Shown: positions 40,524 to 49,843 of the stretch, piece after piece
How positions within the stretch are numbered: the first letter of the stretch is position 1
Layout of the letters: each line of letters opens with the position of its first letter
Source: Aquicella lusitana
Lineage (GTDB): Bacteria; Pseudomonadota; Gammaproteobacteria; DSM-16500
NCBI RefSeq assembly: GCF_902459475.1
Contig: NZ_LR699114.1
Location: 434,001-498,000, forward strand
Direction: 5' to 3'
Length of the DNA stretch: 64,000 bases
Program-made: the position numbers and the translations under genes
The notes under the pieces: generated by a model
Database searches by the model: none
What the model was told of the DNA's origin: nothing
Seen by the model: only the letters and a program-made list of their open reading frames with translations

Positions 40524-41560
40524 CCGCTCATTTTCAATTCTTCCCAATATTGCTCAAACAGCGCGAGCGTTTCTTCACCCACATCGATTTGAAACTGACC
40601 GTGCTGCAAAATTTCCTTGGGAGGATAAACGGTGGGGTTGTTGCGAATCGCTTCAGGCAGCAGTTTTTGACCGGCCAGGTTAGTGATGGGAAAACTGGTT
40701 GCGATGGCGATTGCTTTGGCAATATCCGGACGCAGCATGAAGTTGATAAAAGCATACGCTTCATTCTTGTGTCGGGCATTCGCTGGAATGGCAAAAGTAT
40801 CTACCCAGATGACAAACCCATCTTTGGGATAGATAAATTTTACTTGTGAATTATCCTGGGCTGCCTTAAATGTGTCGCCGTTCCAGGCCATCCCAAGCGT
40901 GGCATCTTCGTCAATGATGATGGAAACGACTGTCTCAGTGGAGAACACTTTGACATTTTGCATTAGCTCTTTGAGTTTAAGAAAAGCAGCTTTAATGTGT
41001 TCGGGGTCTTTATCATTGGCAGAATAACCGAGAGATAATAATGCCATGGAAAAAACTTCACGCGTATCATCGAGCAGCATCAGCGTGTCTTTGTATTGCG
41101 GACTCCAAAGGTCTGTCCATTTGCTTACACCGTTCGGTGCAAAGTAACGGCTATTAACAAAGATGCCTGTGACACCCCAAATAAACGGCACACTGTATTG
41201 TGAAGACGGATCATAGGCTGGATGCAGAAAAGAAGGATTCAGGTTTTTCCAGTTAGGCAATTTGCTTTTATCCAGCGTTTCCAGCATGTGCTGTTTACTC
41301 ATGCGGTCTACAAAATAGCTGGATGGCATGACCACGTCATAGCTCGCCGTTTTGGTTGCGCGCAATTTGGTATACATGATTTCATTATTTTCATAGGTCG
41401 AAAAATTAACCTTGATGCCAGTCTCTTTTTCGAACTGGCGAACAATGAATTCCGGCACTTCGCCTGTCCAGGCATATACATTAACGATCTTTTGCTGGGC
41501 AAAAGCCTGCATGGGCAGGAGCATGACCATGACAAGGAGCAAGCGGTAAAAGAGTTTCAT
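40520..41560 (-). CDS. potD: Spermidine/putrescine ABC transporter, binding protein
   Basis: A 346-residue periplasmic binding protein. Signal peptide: KLFYRLLLVMVMLLPMQAFA. The mature part starts QQKIVNVYAWTGEVPEFIV, and FEKETGIKVNFSTYENNE and VMPSSYFVDRM are typical of PotD/PotF; W and D/E residues in the pocket contact the polyamine. The frame extends to 41629, but the ATG at 41560 has an AAGGA site. Its start overlaps the potC stop as ATGA, so the four pot genes are translationally coupled. Confidence 0.95.
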   Translation of the reverse strand: MKLFYRLLLVMVMLLPMQAFAQQKIVNVYAWTGEVPEFIVRQFEKETGIKVNFSTYENNEIMYTKLRATKTASYDVVMPSSYFVDRMSKQHMLETLDKSKLPNWKNLNPSFLHPAYDPSSQYSVPFIWGVTGIFVNSRYFAPNGVSKWTDLWSPQYKDTLMLLDDTREVFSMALLSLGYSANDKDPEHIKAAFLKLKELMQNVKVFSTETVVSIIIDEDATLGMAWNGDTFKAAQDNSQVKFIYPKDGFVIWVDTFAIPANARHKNEAYAFINFMLRPDIAKAIAIATSFPITNLAGQKLLPEAIRNNPTVYPPKEILQHGQFQIDVGEETLALFEQYWEELKMSG

Positions 41561-42330
41561 GCTTTTTTCCTTAATGCCAATTGAGACAGGACAATGAAGA
41601 GCAGTGTCACGCCAAAGAGGACCGAGCAAAGTGCATTGATCTCGGGTTTAATGCCTGAACGCACCATGGAGTAAATGCGTAACGGCAGGATTTCAAACTC
41701 AGGACCGGACACAAAATAACTGATAATCACGTCATCCAGCGAAAGCGTGAAACTGAGCAGCCAGCCTGCCATGAGAGCGGGCAGCAGCAGGGGAAGGAAA
41801 ATGCGCATAAAAATCACGCCATCGGTCGCGCCCAGATCTTTGGCGGCTTCGAAAATATTGCGGTCAAAACTGGCGAGACGACTGTAAAGCGTGACAATGA
41901 CAAAAGGGATGCAAAAGCTGATATGCGACAACAGCAGAGTGAAAAAACCCAGCTCAAGTTTAATCAGCGTATATAAAATCAGGAACGAAGCGCCGGTCAC
42001 AATTTCGGGCGATAAAATCAGAATGAAGACTAGCCCGTTTAAAAAATTTCGCCCCAGAAACCGATAGCGATAGAGACTGACTGCAGCGAGCATGCCGACG
42101 AAAGTAGCGATGGTGGCGGCAGCAAAACCTAGAAAAAAAGAATGCCATGTGGCAATCCACAAATCACTGTCTTCGAATAATTCGGTATACCAGCGGAGGG
42201 TAAAGCCATGCCAGAGTAGGGAGTATTGTGTGTTATTGAAAGAGTACACAATCAGGATAATGATTGGTATATAGAAAAACAAATAGACCAATGAAAGATA
42301 GGAAGATGCGGAAAGCGATTTCAGTTTCAT
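41557..42330 (-). CDS. potC: Spermidine/putrescine ABC transporter, permease PotC
   Basis: A 257-residue inner-membrane permease with six hydrophobic segments. The EAA loop that contacts the ATPase is EAAKDLGATDGVIFMRIFLP. SLSLDDVIISYFVSGP is typical of PotC/PotI. The ATG at 42330 has GGGAG 5 bases upstream and overlaps the potB stop by 4 bases. Confidence 0.95.
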   Translation of the reverse strand: MKLKSLSASSYLSLVYLFFYIPIIILIVYSFNNTQYSLLWHGFTLRWYTELFEDSDLWIATWHSFFLGFAAATIATFVGMLAAVSLYRYRFLGRNFLNGLVFILILSPEIVTGASFLILYTLIKLELGFFTLLLSHISFCIPFVIVTLYSRLASFDRNIFEAAKDLGATDGVIFMRIFLPLLLPALMAGWLLSFTLSLDDVIISYFVSGPEFEILPLRIYSMVRSGIKPEINALCSVLFGVTLLFIVLSQLALRKKA

Positions 42331-43181
42331 AGTAACTCCCGCCGTTTGCTGCCGCGTGATACCCAAAGATAAATCAGGATCAACGTGGCGAGTACGATTG
42401 TCAGGACGGCACTCACAGCGGATCCCAATGGCCAGTTTTCAGCAATTAAAAATTGGTTCTGAATAAGATTGCCGAGCAGAATGGATTTTGCGCCGCCCAG
42501 GATATCCGGAATATAAAAGATGGTCATGGCAGGTAAAAAAACCAGTATGCAGCCAGCGATAATGCCTGGCATGGTCAGGGGAATAATGACTCTTCTAAAC
42601 GTTGTGAAATGGTTCGCACCCAGATCGCGCGCCGCATCGACCAGGCGGTTATCCAGCCTTTCGACATTGGTCATGATAGGCAGGATCATGAAAGGCAGCA
42701 GGTTGTAGACAAGCCCGATAATCACTGCCGAATTGGTAAATAAAATGGAGAGCGGGTGATCAATGATGCCCAGCAAAATGAGCAGGGAATTCAAAATGCC
42801 TTTTGCCTTGATAATGGCGATCAGGGCATAGCTGCGAATCAGCGAGCTGGTCCAGAAGGGAATGATGACCAGCAAGAGCAAAAAGTTCTTCCAGGGTCCT
42901 TGTAGCCGGGCAATGATATAAGCGAAAGGATAGCCGATGACAAGGCATAACAAGGTGGAAAAACCGGCAATCAAAAAGGATTTTTCAAAAATGCGAATGT
43001 AAATGGCATTGTTGAGCTGCCGATAATTGTCGAGTGTCAGCGGCAATTGAATTAAGTGTTCATCACTATGCCCCATAAAACTGGCTGCGATCACAAGACA
43101 GAATGGTAGCAAGGCAAAGAGAAACAGCCAAAACCAGACGACGGTTAACGAAAAATGTTTGAAATGGTTATCAGGCTTCAT
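42327..43181 (-). CDS. potB: Spermidine/putrescine ABC transporter, permease PotB
   Basis: A 284-residue permease with six membrane segments. FWTSSLIRSYALIAII is characteristic of PotB, and DAARDLGANHFTTFRRVIIP is the EAA loop. It starts inside the 3' end of potA (11-base overlap). Confidence 0.95.
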   Translation of the reverse strand: MKPDNHFKHFSLTVVWFWLFLFALLPFCLVIAASFMGHSDEHLIQLPLTLDNYRQLNNAIYIRIFEKSFLIAGFSTLLCLVIGYPFAYIIARLQGPWKNFLLLLVIIPFWTSSLIRSYALIAIIKAKGILNSLLILLGIIDHPLSILFTNSAVIIGLVYNLLPFMILPIMTNVERLDNRLVDAARDLGANHFTTFRRVIIPLTMPGIIAGCILVFLPAMTIFYIPDILGGAKSILLGNLIQNQFLIAENWPLGSAVSAVLTIVLATLILIYLWVSRGSKRRELL

Positions 43182-44316
43182 GAGGCAAGATGACCTCCCA
43201 CCCCGGTGTCCAATTTACCCAAACCTGTTCGCCAAGCTTATATTCCAGACGATCATCGTCTTCATCAAAAAACTCGGTGGAGGCGACCACTTTATTGTTA
43301 GACAGGCGCACCATCAAATCAACGGTCGTGCCTTTGTAAATGACTTCTTCAACGGTTGCGGCAAACATGTCACTGGTGTTATCCACTTCAGACTGGTTCC
43401 ATACGCGCACGTCTTCGGGCCTGACGAGCACATGGACTTTTTCACCTATCGTAAAGGTGCGTGCACTCCTGGTTGTCAGTGCTTTGCCTAACACATTGAC
43501 GACGACCTGTTTATTGCCATTGGCATTGACGATTTCACCTTCAAAAATATTGGCTTCGCCGATGAACTTTGCCACCACGAGATTTTGTGGTTCTTCATAA
43601 ACCTGGCGCGGCGTGCCGACCTGTTCGATGCGGCCGTCATGCATGACCACAACGCGGTCTGACATTGAGAGGGCTTCTTCCTGGTCATGCGTCACGAAGA
43701 TGAACGTAATGCCCAGCGTACGTTGCAACTGCTTCAATTCAATCTGCATGGTCTTGCGCAGCCGATAATCCAATGAGGACAGCGGTTCATCAAGCAAAAG
43801 CACGCGCGGGCGGTTGACCGCTGCACGGGCGATCGCAACACGCTGCTGCTGGCCGCCACTTAACTGGTTTGGTTTGCGTTCGGCAAATTTTTCCAGCTTG
43901 ACCATCTTTAAAACTTCCGCCACTCGCGTACGGATTTCATCCGCCGGTACTTTCTGGCAGCGCAATCCAAACGCTACATTTTCAAAAACACTCATGTGGG
44001 GAAACAGGGCATAGCTTTGAAAAACCGTGTGCACATGCCTTTGATGGGGAGGCAGGCCGATGACGGTTTTATTATCGATAATAAGGGTGCCTTGAGTGGG
44101 TTCTTCAAAACCGGAGATAAGACGAAGCAATGTAGTCTTTCCGCAACCGGAAGGTCCCAGTAGCGTTAAAAATTCGCCTTCACGCACTTCGAGATTGATG
44201 TCATGCAGAATCTCGTGGTCGTGTATAGTCTTGTAAACGCCGCGCAGTTCAACAACGTTTTTGTCCAATTCATAATCCCCCACAAAATGTTTGGGTATTT
44301 TCCCAAAGCATATCAT
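43171..44316 (-). CDS. potA: Spermidine/putrescine ABC transporter, ATPase PotA
   Basis: A 381-residue ATPase. Walker A is LLGPSGCGKTTLLRL, the signature is LSGGQQQRVAIARA, Walker B is VLLLDEPLSSLD and the H-loop is FVTHDQEEAL. The C-terminal TOBE domain (LVRPEDVRVWN) is regulatory. The start is uncertain. The ATG at 44316 has no ribosome site, while an in-frame TTG at 44268 follows GGGGG by 8 bases and matches the usual distance to the first beta strand. First gene of potABCD, which imports polyamines. Confidence 0.94.
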   Translation of the reverse strand: MICFGKIPKHFVGDYELDKNVVELRGVYKTIHDHEILHDINLEVREGEFLTLLGPSGCGKTTLLRLISGFEEPTQGTLIIDNKTVIGLPPHQRHVHTVFQSYALFPHMSVFENVAFGLRCQKVPADEIRTRVAEVLKMVKLEKFAERKPNQLSGGQQQRVAIARAAVNRPRVLLLDEPLSSLDYRLRKTMQIELKQLQRTLGITFIFVTHDQEEALSMSDRVVVMHDGRIEQVGTPRQVYEEPQNLVVAKFIGEANIFEGEIVNANGNKQVVVNVLGKALTTRSARTFTIGEKVHVLVRPEDVRVWNQSEVDNTSDMFAATVEEVIYKGTTVDLMVRLSNNKVVASTEFFDEDDDRLEYKLGEQVWVNWTPGWEVILPHEA

Positions 44317-44427
44317 AAAAAGAAGGGGGCAAATTATGGGACTTGGTTAAAAGAATGTCTAGTAAAATTGAATTGGCTTTTGCATCTTAATCGCATCTAC
44401 TGCGCCGTTTTGCGTTTGCATTAAAAA

Positions 44428-44451
44428 TTTCCGTCATTGCAATGACGGAAA
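44428..44451. repeat. Perfect 24-base palindrome
   Basis: The 12 bases TTTCCGTCATTG are followed directly by their reverse complement, with A-runs outside. It lies in the 318-base gap between potA and the kinase gene. It could be a hairpin terminator facing either way or an operator. The rest of the gap shows a -10-like TATACT at 44584-44589 and no gene. Confidence 0.5.
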
Positions 44452-44634
44452 AATATTGCAGAACAGCAAAGTACGCTACAAGTCTTTTGCCCGAGATCGA
44501 GACATGCGCCATGTTTTCCAACAGTTAGTGTTTTGTTTTTTAAGCAAATTTAAGCTTATGACACCAACATCGGCATTCAATGCTATACTTTTTTGTATGT
44601 AAAAAATCAAAAAACGGGAGTGGATGAGAACGCT

Positions 44635-44696
44635 ATGTTTCTTCGCAAAAAACACAGTCGTGGAAAAGATGAGGTGATTGTAAAAAAATTCCTGCT
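44635..44696 (+). other. Upstream start and A-AAA-AAA slip site before the kinase frame
   Basis: An ATG at 44635 opens a frame (MFLRKKHSRGKDEVIVKK) that ends out of frame with the kinase. At 44682-44688 seven A form an in-register A-AAA-AAA heptamer. One base of backward slippage there would continue directly into IPALPEGIKTSDL, the kinase frame. It may be real slippage, an indel, or irrelevant if translation starts further down. Confidence 0.4.
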
Positions 44697-46283
44697 TTGC
44701 CCGAAGGCATCAAGACAAGCGATCTTGATAAAGACGGCAGGTTGATGCCGGCAGGCTGGTCTTCTATCAATACAGTGCAAACTGCTATTGCTTATGCAGA
44801 AGAAGAGGGAAGGATTAAAGAATCGGAAGATGTTTTACTCAGCAAAAAAGAATTGGGAACGAAATTTAGTTTTATTAAATTGAAAGATCGCTCCTCGTTA
44901 CAAGGGTTCAGTTATTATGCTATTTATCCCGAAGTAACCCTTGGTAAGGGTGCTTTTGGAAAAGTGGTGATCGCTCAAAACATTGAAACTGGGAAGTGGT
45001 ACGCTTTAAAAAAGCAGGCTATCAAGAGCGGATCTGAAAAAAAGCTTCGTTCGCTTGCTGAAGCTGAAAAAATGTTGTTAACAGATCTCAAACGAAGTCC
45101 TCTGACGCCGATTAAAGGCAGGCGTTCACCCAGTAAAAATCTTGAGCATTATATGCTGCTGATGGAGCTTGAAGAAGGCGAAACGATTCAGTCGTTAGTG
45201 GATCAGGAAAAAGACTTCATCTTGCGTATCCCGCCCCCGATTCGACTACAAATAGCGATAGAAATACTGAGGGCTGGCAAGACACTGTTCGAAGAAAAAG
45301 GTTTCATTTTGCACCGCGATATTAAAGAGGCAAATATCGTTGCAAACTTATCCGAACTAGAAGCAAAACTCATTGATTTTGGCTTGTCTGTCAAAGCCGA
45401 TCCGGATGGAAAATATGTTAGTACTTCTTTGGCGGGATCGATTGATGTCGTTGCGCCCGAGCTTAGAGCGGAGATGGTGGCTTGTCAGGATGACCCTTCC
45501 AGGTCACCTCAATTTATATATAGTCAAAAAACGGAGGTTTACGGTTATGGCGCGCTTTTGGCAGGCTGGTTTGGCATGTTTGATAACAGTGACGCCGTTG
45601 ATGAACAGACGGATGATTGGAAACCGATTAAAGAGTGGATGGAAAATACGTTTATTGTAAACGAAAGCCATCCTTATTTTCTTGATAATGGATGTATGCC
45701 TAAAGACAAATTCGGCGGGCAATTACTGAGGGAGATTCTCGCGTGCATTCACGAGATGACGCATTATGACGCAGCGGATCCCGACCAAAAAAACAGGTGT
45801 TCACTGGATCAAGCCATTACAAAATTGGAAGAGATAAAGAAAAAATACATCCAACATTACGGAGCTAAAGCCAATCTCAGGGTGGGTGTGCTGGACATAG
45901 AAAAATACCTGGACGAGGATACGGATAAACAAAAGACCCTGAATCAGTTTGATGACTTTGATGAAATTATACTCGTTGACAGCAGCGGAAAAGATCGCGG
46001 CATCAATTTTTATCTCGACTTGAAAAGAGAGTTGAAAAAAGCAATACAGAATAAAAGTGAAGCGCTTGGGGAACCCTTGTCTGTCATTTTTAGTGAGGAG
46101 GTTTATATCAGTTCCAATAAAAAAATGCTTCAGGAAAAAGTCGATGAACACCTTGCCTGGCTTAAAGAAAAAGCGATACCCGTCGAACTGAATCCGGTCG
46201 TTTACCACTCAAAGCCAAACGTTGAAATCTCGGATAAAGAGTTTGCGCATAGTGGATATAGCTCAGGCCGCCGGTTCCGCTAA
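44697..46283 (+). CDS. Hanks-type Ser/Thr protein kinase
   Basis: A 528-residue soluble kinase. Catalytic motifs, numbered from the TTG at 44697: glycine loop LGKGAFGKV (82-90), WYALKK (K105/106), LMELEEGETI hinge, HRDIKEANI (D208), LIDFGLS (D227) and VAPELRAE as the APE motif. All catalytic residues are present. The C-terminal 150 residues are unrecognised and hydrophilic. The true start is unclear: TTG 44697 has no ribosome site, ATG 44745 follows GGCAGG, and an ATG at 44635 would need a -1 slip. With no membrane segment and strong eukaryote-like motifs, a host-directed kinase like the Legionella LegK group is a plausible inference. Confidence 0.85.
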   Translation: MPEGIKTSDLDKDGRLMPAGWSSINTVQTAIAYAEEEGRIKESEDVLLSKKELGTKFSFIKLKDRSSLQGFSYYAIYPEVTLGKGAFGKVVIAQNIETGKWYALKKQAIKSGSEKKLRSLAEAEKMLLTDLKRSPLTPIKGRRSPSKNLEHYMLLMELEEGETIQSLVDQEKDFILRIPPPIRLQIAIEILRAGKTLFEEKGFILHRDIKEANIVANLSELEAKLIDFGLSVKADPDGKYVSTSLAGSIDVVAPELRAEMVACQDDPSRSPQFIYSQKTEVYGYGALLAGWFGMFDNSDAVDEQTDDWKPIKEWMENTFIVNESHPYFLDNGCMPKDKFGGQLLREILACIHEMTHYDAADPDQKNRCSLDQAITKLEEIKKKYIQHYGAKANLRVGVLDIEKYLDEDTDKQKTLNQFDDFDEIILVDSSGKDRGINFYLDLKRELKKAIQNKSEALGEPLSVIFSEEVYISSNKKMLQEKVDEHLAWLKEKAIPVELNPVVYHSKPNVEISDKEFAHSGYSSGRRFR

Positions 46284-46459
46284 GTGTGTAAAATTTTCCC
46301 TGGCATCATTGGACGCCCTGTTACTAAATTTGTCATCCCCGCGCTGGCGCGAGAATGGCAGTTGAGGTAACATCATCTTTTCCGGATGCCAGACTGGATT
46401 ATTTGCGCAAACCCCTTTATCTTATGCTCAATTCCGGCATGACACAGGGCATCTACGCA

Positions 46460-48799
46460 ATGCAGTCAACACCCGATATTCTTGATTTTTCCGCTATGTC
46501 ACGCGAGGCGATTCAAGCGCTATTACAGCAGTATCAGCTTGGCTTGACCGTCGATGAAGCACTGACGATCCAGCAAGCCCTCTTAAAGCGGCCGCCGACC
46601 TTTGCCGAATGCGTTTTGTGGTCCATTCAGGGGTCCGAGCATTGTTCTTATAAAAGCAGCCGCCCCCATCTCAAGCAGTTTGTGACCGAGGCCCCTTATG
46701 TCATCCTGGGCCCCCGAGAGGATGCTGGTATTGTAGCAGTGGCTGCCGATAACCAGGGCAAGCGGTATGGAGTCGTGATCAGCCACGAGTCCCATAATCA
46801 TCCTTCCCAGATCGTGCCTTATGAAGGTGCAGCTACCGGCGTAGGCGGTAATATCCGTGACGTCTGCTGCATGGGGGCAGAAGTCATTGCGGTCGCTGAC
46901 AGCTTACGCTTTGGGGATATTACGCGTTCCAAGACTCACTGGATCCATGAAGGTGTTGTGGGTGGAATTGCAGGCTATGGCAACCCCATCGGCGTGCCCA
47001 ATCTGGCAGGCGATCTTTATTACGATCCCGGCTATAACGAAAACTGCTTGGTAACAGTCGTCACGCTCGGTGTGGTGCGAGAAGATCATGTTATCCATTC
47101 CTACGCGCCGCCCCATGCAGAAAATCACGTGTTTATCCTGGTGGGCAAGCCTACGGATAACAGCGGCTTTGGCGGTGCGAGCTTTGCCTCGTCTACGCTG
47201 CGTGAGGAACACAAAGAACGCAATAAGGGCGCAGTCCAAGAGCCGAATGCTTTCCTCCAGCGCCATCTTTTAAAAGCCAATTATGCTCTGTTCAGACATC
47301 TTCGGGAAAAGAACCTGCTGGATAAAGTGGGCTTCAAAGATTTGGGCGCAGGCGGCATTGCCTGCGCTAGCGTTGAACTTGCAGAAGCGGGTGGCTATGG
47401 CGCGGAAATTGATTTGGAACAAGTGCCCACTAGCATGGAGGGCTTACTGCCAGCGGTTGTGCTGTGTTCTGAAACGCAGGAACGCTTTATGTGGGTTGTT
47501 CCGCCTGACCTGGCCGAGATGGTGCTATCCCATTACAATGAAACCTTTGCTTTGCCCCGCGTCTCACAGGGAGCCTGTGCCTCGGTGGTAGGCAGGATAC
47601 GGACGGACGGCCTTTATGTTGTCCGGCATCAGGGCAGGGAATTGGTGCGGGCGAGAGCCTGCGATGTGACCAAAGGAATTGTGTATGATCGCTCCTATAC
47701 TGCACCAACGCAGGTTTTATCGGAACCCGATCTTGTTTCTCCCGCTGATTTTAATACCGTCTTATTAAAGCTGTTGGCGCATGAAAATATCGCCTCGCGC
47801 GCGCCTATTTTTGAAACTTATGATAAGCAGGTCCAAGGAAGAACAGTCATTGAAGCGGGCTCAGCAGATGCAGGCGTGATGCAGCCATTCAATGATGAAA
47901 GCTATCCAGAAGAAATACGAAAGACGGGCGTTGCACTTTCATTAGACCATAACCCGCGCTATAACCAGATTGATGCTTATTGGGGCGCAGTGAATGCCGT
48001 CGTCGAGGCTGTACGTAATGTGGTGGCCGTCGGCGCAACACCGCTTGCGCTGACGGACTGCCTGTGTTTTGGCAATCCGGAAAAGCCGGAGCAGATGCAT
48101 GAATTTGTCGCATCCGTGCGTGGCATCGCTGATGCCTGCCGTGCGGTAACATTGAAAGACCACCCTGAGGCTACCTTGCCGGTGGTGGCAGGTAATGTTT
48201 CGTTTTATAACGAATCAGCAGCGGGCGCGATCCCTCCGAGCCCCATGATCAGTTGTCTGGGCGCTATGCCGGATGTGACCAAGGCGCTGACCTATGATCT
48301 CAAGCGGCCAGAAACCATGCTGATTTTAATTGGCGAACGCCGGGACGAATGCGGCGGCAGTGTTTACTACCAATTAAATGGCGAGTTGGGCAGCCAAGTT
48401 CCCAAGCCAGATTTGTCGACTTTTGCACGGGAAATCCATGCTGTGCAGGCGGCGATTCAACAGGGTCTTGTGCTCTCCGCACATGATATTTCCGAAGGCG
48501 GTCTCGCTTGCGCCCTGGCGGAAATGAGTTTTAAAAACCAGATTGGCATGAAGGTTGATGTCCCCGGGGAGTTGGCCATAGAGAAAAAATTGTTTGGCGA
48601 AACCGGTGGGTTTGTGCTGGAGGTGGCGCGCGATAAGTTAAAAGAATTACGCAAACTGTTTGAGGAAAAGCAGGTACCTCTGATGGTGTTAGGGGAGACG
48701 ATTGCCGAGCCACGTCTCGTGATGAATGAAGTCATTGATCTGCCTCTCAGTGCGGCAAAAGTTGCCTGGGAACAGGGCTTAAGGGAGAAATTACTATAA
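46460..48799 (+). CDS. purL: FGAM synthase, large subunit PurL (small type)
   Basis: Step four of purine synthesis: FGAR plus glutamine-derived ammonia to FGAM. WSIQGSEHCSYKSSRPHLK opens the conserved core, SHESHNHPSQIVPYEGAATG is the ATP/Mg site, and FKDLGAGGIACASVELAE and SAHDISEGGLACALAEM are repeated half-domain motifs. About 779 residues is the small PurL form that works with separate PurQ and PurS, unlike the ~1290-residue fused enzyme of most gammaproteobacteria. The frame is open to an ATG at 46355, but those first 35 residues match nothing and lie next to repeat-like sequence, so 46460 is preferred with low certainty. First gene of purL-purM-purQ-purC. Confidence 0.93.
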   Translation: MQSTPDILDFSAMSREAIQALLQQYQLGLTVDEALTIQQALLKRPPTFAECVLWSIQGSEHCSYKSSRPHLKQFVTEAPYVILGPREDAGIVAVAADNQGKRYGVVISHESHNHPSQIVPYEGAATGVGGNIRDVCCMGAEVIAVADSLRFGDITRSKTHWIHEGVVGGIAGYGNPIGVPNLAGDLYYDPGYNENCLVTVVTLGVVREDHVIHSYAPPHAENHVFILVGKPTDNSGFGGASFASSTLREEHKERNKGAVQEPNAFLQRHLLKANYALFRHLREKNLLDKVGFKDLGAGGIACASVELAEAGGYGAEIDLEQVPTSMEGLLPAVVLCSETQERFMWVVPPDLAEMVLSHYNETFALPRVSQGACASVVGRIRTDGLYVVRHQGRELVRARACDVTKGIVYDRSYTAPTQVLSEPDLVSPADFNTVLLKLLAHENIASRAPIFETYDKQVQGRTVIEAGSADAGVMQPFNDESYPEEIRKTGVALSLDHNPRYNQIDAYWGAVNAVVEAVRNVVAVGATPLALTDCLCFGNPEKPEQMHEFVASVRGIADACRAVTLKDHPEATLPVVAGNVSFYNESAAGAIPPSPMISCLGAMPDVTKALTYDLKRPETMLILIGERRDECGGSVYYQLNGELGSQVPKPDLSTFAREIHAVQAAIQQGLVLSAHDISEGGLACALAEMSFKNQIGMKVDVPGELAIEKKLFGETGGFVLEVARDKLKELRKLFEEKQVPLMVLGETIAEPRLVMNEVIDLPLSAAKVAWEQGLREKLL

Positions 48800-49842
48800 T
48801 GACCACCCTCAATTACAAAGCCGCGGGCGTTGATATTGAAGCCGGTAATGAAGCCGTACGCCGCATTAAACGAGCGGTGGAAAGCACTTTTTCGCCATAC
48901 GTGCTAACAAATATCGGCAGTTTCGGGGCGATGTTTGATTTGAAACCGCTGATGGAGCAGTACCATCATCCTATTCTTGTGCAGAGCATTGATGGGGTGG
49001 GCACGAAAATGATGGTAGCTAAAATGATGCAAAAGTTTGATACCATCGGCATGGACCTGGTGAGCGCTACGACGAATGACATTATTGTACTGGGAGCGAA
49101 ACCGCTTACACTGCTGGATTACATTGCCAATGACAAACTGAAACCTGACGTTATCGAACAGATTGTATTGGGTATGGTGAAGGCCTGCCGCGAAAATGAA
49201 ATTTCACTGGTGGGCGGTGAGACAGCTGAAATGCCCGGCACCTATTTACCCGGTGAACATGATCTGGTGGGGGTGGTGACGGGTGTAGTGGAAAAAGACA
49301 AGGCGATTTTGGGCGGCGATATTGAACCCGGCGATGTAGTAATGGCTTTTGCTTCCAGCGGCTTGCATACCAACGGCTATTCGCTTGCGCGCAAACTCTT
49401 TTTCGATGTGGGCGGTTATACGGTTGATACAGTGCTCCCCGAGCTGGGCCAATCGGTAGGCGAGGCATTGCTGACACCGCACATCAATTACACGCGGCCT
49501 GTGCTTCACCTGCTGGCCAATCATGTTCACATCAAAGGCATGGCGCATATTACTGGCGGCGGCCTGCTTGAAAACATTCCAAGGATTTTACCCTCACATT
49601 GTGCTGTGGAAATCCGAAAAGAAGCCTGTCCGGTGCTGCCCATCTTCCAGCTGCTGGCAAGCCTAGGCAAGCTTGAAGAGGTTGAGCGGTATCGTACCTT
49701 TAACATGGGGGTGGGGCTCATCATGATCGTTTCTCCGGAAGTGATCACGGAAATGCGCGCCGCGCTGTCCGTTTTCCCTGCTTTCCCGTTATATGAAATA
49801 GGCCGTGTCACAAACGGCAAACAAGAGGTGAGGTTAATCTGA
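48799..49842 (+). CDS. purM: Phosphoribosylformylglycinamidine cyclo-ligase
   Basis: Closes the AIR ring (step five). The 347 residues include YKAAGVDIEAGNEAVRRIK at the N-terminus, SIDGVGTKMMVAK, LVGGETAEMPGTY and HITGGGLLENIPR, all diagnostic. The start overlaps the purL stop as TAATG, so translation is coupled. Confidence 0.96.
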   Translation: MTTLNYKAAGVDIEAGNEAVRRIKRAVESTFSPYVLTNIGSFGAMFDLKPLMEQYHHPILVQSIDGVGTKMMVAKMMQKFDTIGMDLVSATTNDIIVLGAKPLTLLDYIANDKLKPDVIEQIVLGMVKACRENEISLVGGETAEMPGTYLPGEHDLVGVVTGVVEKDKAILGGDIEPGDVVMAFASSGLHTNGYSLARKLFFDVGGYTVDTVLPELGQSVGEALLTPHINYTRPVLHLLANHVHIKGMAHITGGGLLENIPRILPSHCAVEIRKEACPVLPIFQLLASLGKLEEVERYRTFNMGVGLIMIVSPEVITEMRAALSVFPAFPLYEIGRVTNGKQEVRLI

Positions 49843-49843
49843 C

